A DNA stretch of 64,000 nt from Psychroserpens sp. Hel_I_66 (GCF_000799465.1 NZ_JUGU01000001.1:1240001-1304000); one strand, 5' to 3'; shown: positions 10,016 to 19,307, counted from the first letter of the stretch. The notes: generated by a model from the sequence alone, not told the origin. A program made the numbers and translations.

Positions 10016-11323
10016 ATGGATAATTCACTTTTAGAAAGCTTATTACAGGCTTTAGAGTTTTCACCAGACAATGTGCCTTTAAGAATTCAGGTTGCAAAGA
10101 TTTACATGAATAACTTTAATTACGATGAAGCAGAATCACATCTCGTTAAAGTTTTAGATAAAGATGATAGTTATGCAAATAAATATTTATTGGCCAAATG
10201 CTATTATGAGCAATCTAAATATAATTTAACCGAAGTCATTTTAGAGGAACTTATAGAAAAAAGTAACAATATAAAATATTTAGAACTCTACTGTAATTGC
10301 TTGATAAAACTAAATAATCATTCTGAGGCATTAGAAATTTACAAATCCATTTTAGAAAACGAACCTACCTATTATAATCAAGAATTCGACAGTATTTTCA
10401 AAGTGGCAACATCATCCTACAATGATGATGATTTTATAGATGATGATGCCATGACTTTTTTAAAAAAACCAACAATAAACTTTGGAGATGTTGGTGGTAT
10501 GGAAAAAGTAAAAGAGGAAATAGACTTAAAAATCATTAAACCTCTGCTCCACAAAGATCTGTACAAAGCCTATGGTAAAAAAATTGGAGGAGGTATCCTT
10601 TTATATGGTCCTCCAGGATGCGGAAAAACCCACATTGCAAAAGCTACAGCAGGAGAAATAAATGCCAATTTTATCAATGTTGGGATTAATGATATTTTAG
10701 ATATGTGGATGGGTAATTCTGAAAAGAACCTACACGAAATATTTGAAACAGCTAGAGAAAATAAGCCTTGTGTTATTTTTATAGATGAAATAGATGCACT
10801 TGGCGCAAATAGAAATGATATTAATAAAACTACAGGCAGAACGGTCATTAACCAGTTTTTATCTGAGCTGGACGGTATTGATTCTGATAACGACGGAATT
10901 TTAGTATTAGGTGCCACAAACGCACCTTGGTACATAGATCCTGCTTTTAGAAGACCTGGTCGTTTTGATCGTATTATTTTTGTTGCTCCTCCAGATGCTG
11001 AAGCTCGTAAATCTATTTTTGAAATTCAGTTAAAGGAGAAACCGGTAAAGGATATTGATCTTGGTACTTTGGCTAAAAAAAGTGCTGAATATTCTGGAGC
11101 AGATATCAAAGCGAGTATCGACATCGCCATTGAGCAAAAATTAATGGAATCGTTTAAAGATGGAATCCCTAAACCACTTGCTACAAAAGACATCGTTAAG
11201 GCATTTTCAAAAATGAAACCGTCCACAAAGGAGTGGTTTACATCTGCAAAAAACTATGCGCTATACGCCAATGATTCTGGACTTTATGATGATATTCTAA
11301 GCTATTTAAAAATCAAAAAATAG
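10016..11323 (+). CDS. TPR-AAA ATPase fusion protein
   Basis: A 435-residue protein. Residues 1-130 look like tetratricopeptide helices (repeated A-x-LA.CYY.. and LE.Y pattern). A single AAA domain of the CDC48/FtsH/katanin type follows, with Walker A GPPGCGKT at residues 198-205, Walker B VIFIDEID near 252 and a second region of homology ending in RRPGRFDRIIF. No protease domain or membrane segment is visible, so it is probably a cytoplasmic remodelling ATPase whose TPR part picks the client. It starts 15 bp after lepB and is followed after one base by another TPR gene with which it probably acts. The client is unknown. Confidence 0.85.
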   Translation: MDNSLLESLLQALEFSPDNVPLRIQVAKIYMNNFNYDEAESHLVKVLDKDDSYANKYLLAKCYYEQSKYNLTEVILEELIEKSNNIKYLELYCNCLIKLNNHSEALEIYKSILENEPTYYNQEFDSIFKVATSSYNDDDFIDDDAMTFLKKPTINFGDVGGMEKVKEEIDLKIIKPLLHKDLYKAYGKKIGGGILLYGPPGCGKTHIAKATAGEINANFINVGINDILDMWMGNSEKNLHEIFETARENKPCVIFIDEIDALGANRNDINKTTGRTVINQFLSELDGIDSDNDGILVLGATNAPWYIDPAFRRPGRFDRIIFVAPPDAEARKSIFEIQLKEKPVKDIDLGTLAKKSAEYSGADIKASIDIAIEQKLMESFKDGIPKPLATKDIVKAFSKMKPSTKEWFTSAKNYALYANDSGLYDDILSYLKIKK

Positions 11324-11324
11324 T

Positions 11325-12557
11325 ATGGAAAGCCCAAATTTAGAAAGAGGTATTCAGCTATTCGAGATTGGTCGCTACAAAGATGCTATACCTTACTTTC
11401 AATCGGCAATTTCAGAAAACATAGATAACTATACCGCTAAATTTTTACTGGCCAATTGCTTTTTTCAAGTTGACAATATTGAAAAAGCATTCTCTTTAAC
11501 TTTAGATTTAAGACAAGATCAACCCAATGATCCTGGTATTTATTTCCTACTTTCCCAATTGTATTTGCACAAGGAAAATGATAAAGAGGCACTTATTCAA
11601 ATCAACAAGGCCATAGAGATGGATCCTTATAATGAGAATTATTTCGGACAAAAATCTTACGTTCTATTATATCAAAAAAAATATGCAGAAGCTTTAGATT
11701 TTGCAAATGAAGGCCTAAGAGTCAACGCAAAGAGCATTTTTTGCTTAAATGCAAGAACGACAGCTTTGACTAAGCTAAAACGAAAAGACGATGTTACAAG
11801 TACTATAAGTAATCTACTTGGTGACGATCCAGAAAACGCATATTCTCATGCGAATGCAGGCTGGAGTTATTTAGAAAACAATAATACTCCGCAAGCTCTA
11901 ATTCATTTCAAAGAAGCTTTAAAATTAAATCCAAATTTAGAACACGCGAGAAGCGGTATGCTAACTGCAGTAAAATCTAAAAACAAAATTTACAATTTGT
12001 ATTTGCGCTACGCATTTTGGATGGGTAATAAATCTGAAAAAAACCAATGGATTTTCATCATCGGTATATATTTAGTTTATAGGTTTTCAGTAAAAATGCT
12101 ATCTGCAACAGGTATGACCTACCTTGCTATACCGTTAATCATCGTTTATTTATTATTTGCATTGGGTAGCTGGATTATGGATCCATTGTCAAATATGCTT
12201 TTATTATTTGATAAATTTGGTAAATTTTTACTTGACAAAAGAGAGAAATTAACGGGTCAAGTTATGTTTGGGCTACTTTGTGCATCATTACTAATGCTAG
12301 TAGGATCATTAATCACTAAAAACGAAAGCTTTACCATTTTGTGCTTAACATTTTTAGCTGCAATATTACCGTTGACAAGAGGTTGTTCTTCGGAAAAAAA
12401 GAATCCAAGATTAATCAATATTGCCTATGGATCGATCATGATACTTATAGCAATTGTTGGCACTGCTATTGGAATGCCTTTAGGCGATATAGGTCTAGCG
12501 GTTGGAATCATGTTTATTGCCTATACCTGGATTGGCAATTTTATTAGCAGTTTATGA
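11325..12557 (+). CDS. TPR repeat membrane protein
   Basis: A 410-residue protein. Residues 1-220 are consecutive tetratricopeptide repeats (for example the segment around KAIEMDPYNENYF and the FKEALKLNPNLEHA repeat). Residues 230-410 contain about five hydrophobic segments, so the TPR part is held at the inner membrane. It follows the TPR-AAA gene by one base and overlaps the WbqC-family gene by 4 bp (ATGA), so translation is probably coupled. I infer that it is the membrane partner of the AAA ATPase; no catalytic motif is visible. Confidence 0.82.
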   Translation: MESPNLERGIQLFEIGRYKDAIPYFQSAISENIDNYTAKFLLANCFFQVDNIEKAFSLTLDLRQDQPNDPGIYFLLSQLYLHKENDKEALIQINKAIEMDPYNENYFGQKSYVLLYQKKYAEALDFANEGLRVNAKSIFCLNARTTALTKLKRKDDVTSTISNLLGDDPENAYSHANAGWSYLENNNTPQALIHFKEALKLNPNLEHARSGMLTAVKSKNKIYNLYLRYAFWMGNKSEKNQWIFIIGIYLVYRFSVKMLSATGMTYLAIPLIIVYLLFALGSWIMDPLSNMLLLFDKFGKFLLDKREKLTGQVMFGLLCASLLMLVGSLITKNESFTILCLTFLAAILPLTRGCSSEKKNPRLINIAYGSIMILIAIVGTAIGMPLGDIGLAVGIMFIAYTWIGNFISSL

Positions 12558-13174
12558 CAACTCTTTTACATCCAGTTTTCTTTCCAAACGTGGCGCATTT
12601 TGTAGCTATGATTAAAGCAGATGGCATTGTATTTGAAGTTTGTGACAATTACCAAAAACAAACCTATCGTAACCGTACCTCTATTTATGGAGCTAACGGT
12701 AAGATAGACTTAAACGTACCTGTTGTGTATTCGCAAAAAAATAGGCAACTTTATAAGGATGTTCAGATTTTTAATACCGAAAATTGGCAATCACAACATC
12801 TCAAATCTTTAGAATCTGCCTATCGTACATCTCCTTTTTTTGAATTTTACATCGATGATTTGATGCCTCTTTTTACTTCGGAAGCAAAAACAATCATGGA
12901 CTATAACTTTAAATGTTTAGAATTAATATTTGAATGTTTACAACTTCCGTTTAAATACGAAACTACTGTTAGTTTTGAACTTGAACCAGAAGGTGTGATT
13001 GATGCACGTTCTTTGGTGAATTGTAGAAAGGAAATTCCGCAGTCAATGATACCCTACGCACAAGTTTTCGATGATAAACATGGTTTTTTATCCAATTTGA
13101 GCATCTTAGATCTATTATTTAACGAAGGTCCAAATACAGAGTTGTATCTTCAGTCTCAAAATCTAAATTTGTAA
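12554..13174 (+). CDS. WbqC-like family protein
   Basis: A 206-residue cytoplasmic protein. The opening (HPVFFPNVAHFVAMIKADGIVFEVCDNYQKQTYRNR) and the later NGKIDLNVPV and YRTSPFFEFY segments match the WbqC-like family, first named from O-antigen clusters and still without a defined reaction. It overlaps the preceding TPR gene by 4 bp and the next gene by one base. In relatives this gene commonly follows lepB directly, so it belongs to the conserved operon rather than to the two genes just upstream. Confidence 0.85.
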   Translation: MTTLLHPVFFPNVAHFVAMIKADGIVFEVCDNYQKQTYRNRTSIYGANGKIDLNVPVVYSQKNRQLYKDVQIFNTENWQSQHLKSLESAYRTSPFFEFYIDDLMPLFTSEAKTIMDYNFKCLELIFECLQLPFKYETTVSFELEPEGVIDARSLVNCRKEIPQSMIPYAQVFDDKHGFLSNLSILDLLFNEGPNTELYLQSQNLNL

Positions 13175-13482
13175 TGCTTCGAACGTCTATTCATTACGGG
13201 ATTCATTTTCTAGTTCCAGTTATTGTAGCGCTTCTGTTTTTCAGAAAAAACTGGAAGATGGCATCACTAATTATGCTCTCTGCAATTGCCATAGATCTTG
13301 ACCATCTTTTGGCAAATCCTATTTTTGATCCAACACGATGTAGTATAAATTTTCACCCACTTCACTCCTACTATGCCATTGGCATTTATGTACTACTAAC
13401 AATCATTAAAAAAACGAGGGTCATTGGGTTGGGGTTACTCATTCATATTTTGGCAGATTTGGTAGATTGTGCCATGATTTAA
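13174..13482 (+). CDS. DUF6122 family small membrane protein
   Basis: A 102-residue integral membrane protein with about four hydrophobic segments. The sequence contains conserved polar pairs within the membrane part (AIDLDHLLANPIFDPTRC, NFHPLHSYYA and HILADLVDC), which resemble the metal-binding-like His/Asp positions of membrane metal-dependent hydrolases. The function is unknown. It starts in the WbqC stop codon (TAATG) and ends the rightward operon; the convergent gene ends only 13 bp away with no room for a strong terminator. Confidence 0.82.
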   Translation: MLRTSIHYGIHFLVPVIVALLFFRKNWKMASLIMLSAIAIDLDHLLANPIFDPTRCSINFHPLHSYYAIGIYVLLTIIKKTRVIGLGLLIHILADLVDCAMI

Positions 13483-13495
13483 AATTACAAATCCT

Positions 13496-14524
13496 CTAAT
13501 TTGATTTCAATTTCACTTTTGCCATCACAGGATAATGGTCGGAATATTTGACATCGTAAGTCTTAAAAGCATTGATTTGAAAAGCGTCATCTACAAATAC
13601 AAAATCAATGCGAACAGGGAAAAATTTAAAATCAAAAGTACGTCCAAAACCATTTCCTGCTTGTTTAAAAGCATCTTTCATGTCTCCTTTTATCTCTTTA
13701 TAGACGTAAGAATACGCAGTATTATTGAAATCTCCTGAGATAATCATTTTATACGAACATTTCTTTTTGTGTTCTAAAAATTGCTCTGCCTGCGACTGTT
13801 GCATTTTAAATGTTGAACTCACGCGCTTGAATAAATTTTCAGAATTCTCGGTAGATAATTCCTCTGCTGTAGGATCAATTCCTAACGATTGTAAATGCAC
13901 ATTGTAAATTCTAATCGTGTCTGCTCCTTTTACAACGTCAGCAAAAATGGCATTGTTTGATGTATTCGGAAACTCTATGGATCCAGAATTGATAATAGGA
14001 AATTTGGTATATATCGCTTGACCATTCTTTACTTTATTACCCGAGAGTTCAATATGCTTGTACGGAAGTGCTGATAAATCTATGTTTTCATCGGGTCTAT
14101 ATTCTTGCATGCAGAGTATATCGGGATTTTTTTCAGAAATAAATTTAGATATATGATCTTTTAGATTGGGATCTTTTATCCAATCAAAAGCATTAAACAA
14201 ACGAACGTTATAATTCATCACCGAAATATTCTCTGTATCAACTACATTTTTAGATGTTGTTAGTTTATACAGTGAAAACACGTAGTTATAACCTAATGCA
14301 AGTACAACAAGAGACACCAACATTTGCTTTTTCACTTTAAGCAACCAATAAATAACAAACAGGATATTTATAATGATCAAAAAAGGTACTGCCAAACTAA
14401 GAACCGATAAAAATGCAAACTTATTTGGCTCAGCATAAGGTAAGATGTAAGATAAAAGCAATGCAAATGCCATCAATGAATTGATGACGAATATAAACTT
14501 CTCAAAAACCTTAAGCTTACCCAT
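13496..14524 (-). CDS. membrane-anchored endonuclease/exonuclease/phosphatase family protein
   Basis: A 342-residue protein with three hydrophobic segments in the first 95 residues, then an endonuclease/exonuclease/phosphatase fold. Visible family signatures are the NYNVRLFN start strand, the catalytic Glu in CMQEYRP, the IYNVHLQS strand, SGDFNNT and the final SDHYPV motif carrying the Asp-His pair. The catalytic domain therefore looks intact and is predicted to face the periplasm. The substrate (nucleic acid, phosphoinositide or other phosphodiester) cannot be told. It is the last gene of the leftward block, 9 bp downstream of the rhomboid genes. Confidence 0.87.
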   Translation of the reverse strand: MGKLKVFEKFIFVINSLMAFALLLSYILPYAEPNKFAFLSVLSLAVPFLIIINILFVIYWLLKVKKQMLVSLVVLALGYNYVFSLYKLTTSKNVVDTENISVMNYNVRLFNAFDWIKDPNLKDHISKFISEKNPDILCMQEYRPDENIDLSALPYKHIELSGNKVKNGQAIYTKFPIINSGSIEFPNTSNNAIFADVVKGADTIRIYNVHLQSLGIDPTAEELSTENSENLFKRVSSTFKMQQSQAEQFLEHKKKCSYKMIISGDFNNTAYSYVYKEIKGDMKDAFKQAGNGFGRTFDFKFFPVRIDFVFVDDAFQINAFKTYDVKYSDHYPVMAKVKLKSN

Positions 14525-14533
14525 GGAGTGGTC

Positions 14534-15421
14534 TTAGTTCTTTCCCGCTTTAAATAAAAATGCTTTCTCTTCTTTTGTTAAGCTCTCATAACCACTTTTA
14601 CTAATCTTATCGAGAATGATATCTATTTTCTTTTGGCTATTAAATTCATTGAATTCTTTTTTATCGTGACCAGCATAAGTTCTCTTTTTGCTTTTATGTA
14701 CTGTCTTTAAAGATGATTTAGTTTTGAACAAACCAGTTATTCTATCTAATAAATCTTGAAAACCTATACTCCAGTCTTTTCCTTTTTCTAATTGCCAAGT
14801 CATAAAGTAACCAAAAAAAGCACCACCTAAATGTGCTAATTCCCCTCCCGTGTTATTCATTGGGATTGAGGATATAAATAGTAAGGTATATAAACCTGCA
14901 ATAACCCATAGCGGAATTCTAAGTACACCAAATAGATTAAACGTATAGCTCGGTGACTTTGCTGTAGCTCCAAAAAGTATTGAAAATACCGATGCGCTGG
15001 CACCAACTAAATAAGAATCTGTTCCTTTTAAAGCTGGGAACAAATTGTAGGATATTGCAAATATTAATCCTGCGAAGAGTCCGCCTAAAATATAGTATGC
15101 AACAAATTGCCTGACGTTGAAAAATGTTAGAAAAACTCTTCCGAAGAAATATAAACCTAACATATTTCCAAACAAATGCATAAATCCAAAATGTAGAAAA
15201 AAGTAGGTAAAAAACGTCCAAGGCTTAAAGATCATTTCCTTAAAATTTGAAGGAAGTGCAAAATAATCTGCCACAAACACATTAAAACTACCTTTTGTAC
15301 CTAGAAAATAAATAGCACCTATTAAGGCTATAACTCCAAATACGATTACGTTTATGAAGATATATTTTTCATTAATCGCAGATAATTTATATCTATTTTT
15401 AAACTCTTTAACCAAACTCAT
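14534..15421 (-). CDS. rhomboid family intramembrane serine protease (distal copy)
   Basis: A 295-residue protein with six or seven membrane segments and a charged C-terminal tail of about 75 residues. The catalytic pair is visible: S142 in the GASAS box and H197 in the LAHLGG box, and the HLFGNMLGLYFFG segment of loop L1/TM2 is conserved. It cleaves membrane proteins within the bilayer. The tail contains a Lys-rich linker and a short C-terminal motif typical of flavobacterial copies. It overlaps the next rhomboid gene by 4 bp. Both copies look active, and their substrates are unknown. Confidence 0.92.
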   Translation of the reverse strand: MSLVKEFKNRYKLSAINEKYIFINVIVFGVIALIGAIYFLGTKGSFNVFVADYFALPSNFKEMIFKPWTFFTYFFLHFGFMHLFGNMLGLYFFGRVFLTFFNVRQFVAYYILGGLFAGLIFAISYNLFPALKGTDSYLVGASASVFSILFGATAKSPSYTFNLFGVLRIPLWVIAGLYTLLFISSIPMNNTGGELAHLGGAFFGYFMTWQLEKGKDWSIGFQDLLDRITGLFKTKSSLKTVHKSKKRTYAGHDKKEFNEFNSQKKIDIILDKISKSGYESLTKEEKAFLFKAGKN

Positions 15422-16173
15422 CTATCCCAACGATTTTTATTAAACTGTGTTTTTTTCCAATACCACATAATTAGTGCTCCAACAACAGCTCCACCAACGT
15501 GAGCCATAAACGCTGTATTACTAGGACTAAAAAAGGATTGTCCCGTTATTGCTGATATCACATCTAGCAATATAATTCCCGGAATAAAATACTTTGCCTT
15601 AATGGGAATTGGTAGAAAAATAAGCATCAATTTAGCTTCTGGATTCATAATCCCAAAGGCTGCGAGTATACCCATAATACAGCCCGACGCTCCAACCATA
15701 GAAGCATTGAATATTGGATATGCCTCTTTTAGCAACATTAATTGTTCTTTGCTAATGTTTCCGATTGTCTCGTTTGAAGTAAACATCCCAACAATTTCAT
15801 TACTTGTCAAACCCGATGATAATAACTCAGAATATAATGGTAAATAATTAAAATAATAATAGCCCAACTGAAATAAAACTGCACCAAGTCCAGCAGATAA
15901 ATATAGAAACAAAAACTTTTTTGAGCCTAATTGTGTTTCTACAGCAGTCCCAAACATCCACAGTGCAAACATGTTAAATCCAATATGCATCAAATTGGCA
16001 TGCATAAACATATGGGTAAAAATCTGCCATGGGTAGAATAAATCATTTTCTGGAAAATATAGAGCTAGCCACTGCATGAATAAGTTTCCTCCTCCAAGCG
16101 TCATTCTACCAATAAAAATGATCACATTTATAATTATTAAATGTTTTACAGTATCTGTAATACCTCTCATCAT
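15418..16173 (-). CDS. rhomboid family intramembrane serine protease (proximal copy)
   Basis: A 251-residue rhomboid protease with six membrane segments. The catalytic serine is S163 in GASGCIMG and the histidine H225 in AHVGGAVVG; HANLMHIGFNMFALWMFG is the conserved L1/TM2 region. Compared with its neighbour it carries a 45-residue insertion between segments (about residues 112-158) and lacks the long C-terminal tail. It lies 3 bp downstream of mutL and overlaps the second rhomboid gene, so both are probably made from the mutL transcript. Tandem rhomboids after mutL are common in the family, from general knowledge. Confidence 0.92.
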   Translation of the reverse strand: MMRGITDTVKHLIIINVIIFIGRMTLGGGNLFMQWLALYFPENDLFYPWQIFTHMFMHANLMHIGFNMFALWMFGTAVETQLGSKKFLFLYLSAGLGAVLFQLGYYYFNYLPLYSELLSSGLTSNEIVGMFTSNETIGNISKEQLMLLKEAYPIFNASMVGASGCIMGILAAFGIMNPEAKLMLIFLPIPIKAKYFIPGIILLDVISAITGQSFFSPSNTAFMAHVGGAVVGALIMWYWKKTQFNKNRWDR

Positions 16174-16176
16174 AAC

Positions 16177-18036
16177 TTATATGAATTTTTTATCAAAATC
16201 ATCAACACTCATGGTGATGAACGTGACTTTATTAGTTGGTGAAACCGTTGGTTCTTTACATCCAAATAAACTATTTACCATGTGCTCTTGTTCTTGTCTC
16301 GATAAGCGTTGACCTGTTTTTATGGCCAAACTTTTTGACATGGATTTTGCCAATAAGTCTGTTGCGCTAAAATTACTATCTGGCACTTCTTGCTCCACAT
16401 CACTTATGAGTTGTTCTAAAATGATCGAAACCTCACTTTCTGGCACATTGATAGGTACTCCTGTAATTTCAATTTGTTTTTTACTGAAAGACGAAAACAC
16501 AAATCCTGTGTGCTCTAAATCTTCCTTTAAATTTTGGAGAATATCCATTTCCGTAGAAGAAAAATCTAAACTCAAAGGAAATAGTAATTGCTGGCTCACA
16601 GCTTCTTTAACGGTTAAATGTTTTAAAAAGCCTTCGTAAAGAATTCTCTGGTGCGCACGATGTTGATCTAAAATCATCATCCCAGATTTTATGGTGCTTA
16701 TAATATATTTATTGTGTAATTGGTAAGTGGTTTGAGTCGTTTCAAGTTGATTACCATCATTAAAAAGAGATTTGTGTTCTGGCTCACTTTCAAATTGTAA
16801 TTCTGTGAAATTTTGACTTGATTTGGTGCCCTTAGATTCTAATCCCACATATAGACTTTCCCATTGGGTTGCAGGTTCCCTTTTATAAGATACATTACCT
16901 CTGTTTGATTTTCTATAAGACATTTCATCTTGAAATGGATTAAAAGAACGATCCACTTCTACCGTAGGTGAAGATGCGTTTTTATTCTCGAAATCATATG
17001 GTGTGTCCAGATTTCTATCGCGATCAAAATCTAAAACTGGCGCAATATTAAATTGACCAAGACTATGTTTTACAGCAGACCTCAAAATGGCATAAAGGGT
17101 ATGCTCATCGTCAAATTTAATTTCGGTTTTTGTAGGATGTATATTAATATCTATAGATTTTGGATCTACAGTAAGGTTTAAAAAATAACTTGGATGACTG
17201 CCATCTTTTATCAAACCTTCAAATGCTGAACTTATAGCATGATTGAGATAAGCACTTTTGATAAATCTATTGTTGACGAAGAAAAACTGTTCAGATTTTG
17301 TACGTTTAGCAAATTCTGGTTTGCCAACAAATCCTGAGATTTTCAATACCTCGGTTTCTTCTTCAACAGGGACCAGTTTCTCGTTGGTTTTATTTCCGAA
17401 GATATTGACAACGCGTTGCCTATAATTGCTTTTTGGGAGATTGAAACTTTCACTCCCGTTGTGGTACATCGAAAATTCTATATCTGGATGTGCCAGAGCA
17501 ACACGATGAAACTCATCAATGATATGACGAAGCTCGACGTTGTTTGATTTTAAAAAGTTACGTCGTGCAGGAATATTGAAAAATAAATTCTTTACGCAAA
17601 GCGATGTTCCTGTTGGGGTTACCGTAACTTCTTGTTTTTTGATATCGCTACCTTCAATTTCTATAATGGTGCCAAGCTCATCGTGCTCTTGCTTTGTTTT
17701 TAATTCAACGTGTGCAATGGCTGCAATACTTGCCAAGGCTTCACCTCTAAAGCCCTTAGTGTTGAGACTGAACAAATCTTCTGCAGAACGTATTTTAGAC
17801 GTCGCATGGCGCTCAAAACTCAGGCGAGCATCTGTAGCACTCATACCTTTACCATTATCTATCACTTGGATTAGGGTTTTACCAGCATCTTTAATAATGA
17901 GCTTGATTGTGTGTCCTCCTGCATCAATAGAATTTTCAAGTAATTCTTTTACAACCGATGCTGGTCGCTGTACAACTTCACCTGCTGCAATTTGGTTCGC
18001 AACATGATCTGGTAACAATTGAATAATGTCTGCCAT
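16177..18036 (-). CDS. mutL: DNA mismatch repair protein MutL
   Basis: A 619-residue GHKL ATPase of mismatch repair. The N-terminal ATPase motifs are complete: ELLENSIDAG, DNGKGM, RHATSKI and TKGFRGEALASI. After a variable linker (about 335-430) comes the C-terminal dimerisation domain. The endonuclease motif of non-enterobacterial MutL, DQHA(x)2E(x)4E, reads DQHRAHQ(x)4E at residues 457-468, so the first Glu is Gln. The usual C-terminal CPHGRP zinc box is also missing, with PTVSPTNK in its place. The nicking activity is therefore doubtful. It overlaps the following small gene by one base. Confidence 0.96.
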   Translation of the reverse strand: MADIIQLLPDHVANQIAAGEVVQRPASVVKELLENSIDAGGHTIKLIIKDAGKTLIQVIDNGKGMSATDARLSFERHATSKIRSAEDLFSLNTKGFRGEALASIAAIAHVELKTKQEHDELGTIIEIEGSDIKKQEVTVTPTGTSLCVKNLFFNIPARRNFLKSNNVELRHIIDEFHRVALAHPDIEFSMYHNGSESFNLPKSNYRQRVVNIFGNKTNEKLVPVEEETEVLKISGFVGKPEFAKRTKSEQFFFVNNRFIKSAYLNHAISSAFEGLIKDGSHPSYFLNLTVDPKSIDINIHPTKTEIKFDDEHTLYAILRSAVKHSLGQFNIAPVLDFDRDRNLDTPYDFENKNASSPTVEVDRSFNPFQDEMSYRKSNRGNVSYKREPATQWESLYVGLESKGTKSSQNFTELQFESEPEHKSLFNDGNQLETTQTTYQLHNKYIISTIKSGMMILDQHRAHQRILYEGFLKHLTVKEAVSQQLLFPLSLDFSSTEMDILQNLKEDLEHTGFVFSSFSKKQIEITGVPINVPESEVSIILEQLISDVEQEVPDSNFSATDLLAKSMSKSLAIKTGQRLSRQEQEHMVNSLFGCKEPTVSPTNKVTFITMSVDDFDKKFI

Positions 18037-18323
18037 TAGCGTTCAATCGAGAATATCGATAAATCAAAATCTATCACAAATAAGAAAACCAAAATTAGAA
18101 CACCAATTATAATCATGACTCGACGGTTAGCTCCGCTTTTGTCTTCATTATATTTATAATCTTCAACAGCATTGGTTAATTTGGTCTTTAAACCTTTATT
18201 ACTGCCCACTGTAACTCTATAGTCGTCAAATTTGTGTTTTAATTCAAATGGGCTACCTTCTCCTTTGTAATATCTAGGTTGATAACTGTATCTCTTGTTT
18301 TTTCTTGTGTTTAAAATTCCCAT
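18036..18323 (-). CDS. small basic protein with C-terminal membrane helix (95 aa)
   Basis: A 95-residue protein with a basic, aromatic-rich N-terminus (KNKRYSYQPRYYKGEGSPF), a charged middle and one C-terminal transmembrane helix (about residues 69-90). Similar flavobacterial proteins have been labelled riboflavin synthase subunit beta in databases, probably by spread from the nearby ribH gene; nothing in this sequence supports that enzyme. Its ATG is 4 bp after the next small gene on this strand, and it overlaps mutL by one base, so it is translated from the mutL operon. The function is unknown. Confidence 0.8.
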   Translation of the reverse strand: MGILNTRKNKRYSYQPRYYKGEGSPFELKHKFDDYRVTVGSNKGLKTKLTNAVEDYKYNEDKSGANRRVMIIIGVLILVFLFVIDFDLSIFSIER

Positions 18324-18327
18324 GGTC

Positions 18328-18540
18328 TTAAGGTGTTTCGTAATGAGTTAATATAAACCATATCGCAATTATCATACCTAAAATCACTAAAAGTAATGTT
18401 AGTGATTTTCCTCGTGTTTTACGATACTTGCTTTCTCCTCTTACAGATTCCCATTGTGTTTTGATAGTATTATCATCTTTAGATTGTCTTAAACTTCTGG
18501 GAACATAGTTAAATCGCTTATATTTTCGTTGCTGAAACAA
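18328..18540 (-). CDS. small basic protein with C-terminal membrane helix (70 aa)
   Basis: A 70-residue protein built like its neighbour: a short basic N-terminus with the pattern RKYKRFNYVPR, a charged linker and a single C-terminal membrane helix (about residues 47-65). The shared RKxKRxxYxPR start suggests that the two are distant paralogues. It is the first gene of the leftward mutL operon, with a good -7 element 29 bp upstream. No function can be assigned. Confidence 0.72.
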   Translation of the reverse strand: MFQQRKYKRFNYVPRSLRQSKDDNTIKTQWESVRGESKYRKTRGKSLTLLLVILGMIIAIWFILTHYETP

Positions 18541-18568
18541 ACTCTATTTTTTATCTAATGTATAATAT

Positions 18569-18576
18569 CAAAAGTA
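18569..18576 (-). promoter_or_regulatory. candidate flavobacterial -7 element for the mutL operon
   Basis: Read leftward the sequence is TACTTTTG, an exact match to the flavobacterial -7 consensus TAnnTTTG, ending 28 bp before the first start codon of the operon. No clear TTG -33 box was found at the usual 17-19 bp spacing. Confidence 0.5.
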
Positions 18577-18800
18577 CAGAATTTACTAGTGAAATCGAGC
18601 TTTTAACTCCTAAAAATTGTTAACATTTTACTTTAAATACGAAGTACCGATGTTGTTTGTTATTGGTTTTTCTACGGAATTATAAATATTGAAATGGATA
18701 CTAAAAATTTAGAAGATTAAGGGTTTCCGAAGTAAAACAAACCGCAATACAGTTTAAAACCATAAATACAATTCACAAATATTGGATGATCTAAAGGGAG

Positions 18801-19283
18801 TTACCTTTTACTTAACTCCGCCATTTTAATGGCTGCTATAGCTGCTTCGGTACCTTTGTTACCATGCTTTCCGCCAGACCGATCTATGGATTGTTGCTCA
18901 TTATTATCGGTAAGTAAACAAAAGATAACTGGTGTGTTTGAAGTGACGTTTAAATCTTTGATGCCCTGGGTCACACCTTCACAGACAAAATCAAAATGTT
19001 TGGTCTCGCCTTGAATGACACAACCTATAGCAATGACAACATCTACGTTTTGCTCGATCATTTTCTTGCTTCCGTAGATAAGCTCAAAACTTCCTGGCAC
19101 ATCCCATTTGATTATGTTTTCAGGTTGTGCGCCACAATCTATAAGCGCATCGTAAGCCCCTTTAAATAGTCCGTTAGTGAACTTGTCATTCCACTCTGAA
19201 ACAACAATCCCAAACCGAAAGTCCTTCGCGTTTGGGATTGTTGTTTTATCGTAGTTTGATAAATTATGGTTTGCAGTTGCCAT
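18801..19283 (-). CDS. ribH: 6,7-dimethyl-8-ribityllumazine synthase
   Basis: A 160-residue enzyme that joins 5-amino-6-ribitylaminouracil with dihydroxybutanone phosphate in riboflavin synthesis and forms cytoplasmic capsids. Family motifs are present: FGIVVSEWND, WDVPGSFEL, AIGCVIQGETKHFDFVC with the catalytic His, and the C-terminal GGKHGNKGTEAA. The length is normal. It lies 24 bp downstream of the TPR membrane protein gene; the 260 bp after it hold no gene. Confidence 0.96.
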   Translation of the reverse strand: MATANHNLSNYDKTTIPNAKDFRFGIVVSEWNDKFTNGLFKGAYDALIDCGAQPENIIKWDVPGSFELIYGSKKMIEQNVDVVIAIGCVIQGETKHFDFVCEGVTQGIKDLNVTSNTPVIFCLLTDNNEQQSIDRSGGKHGNKGTEAAIAAIKMAELSKR

Positions 19284-19307
19284 GTTCTATTTCCGAAGAA
19301 AAATTAA

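Noticed and set aside
16322-18007. Open frames opposite mutL
   Set aside because: mutL is certain from its motifs, and the opposite frames show no start signals or family features.
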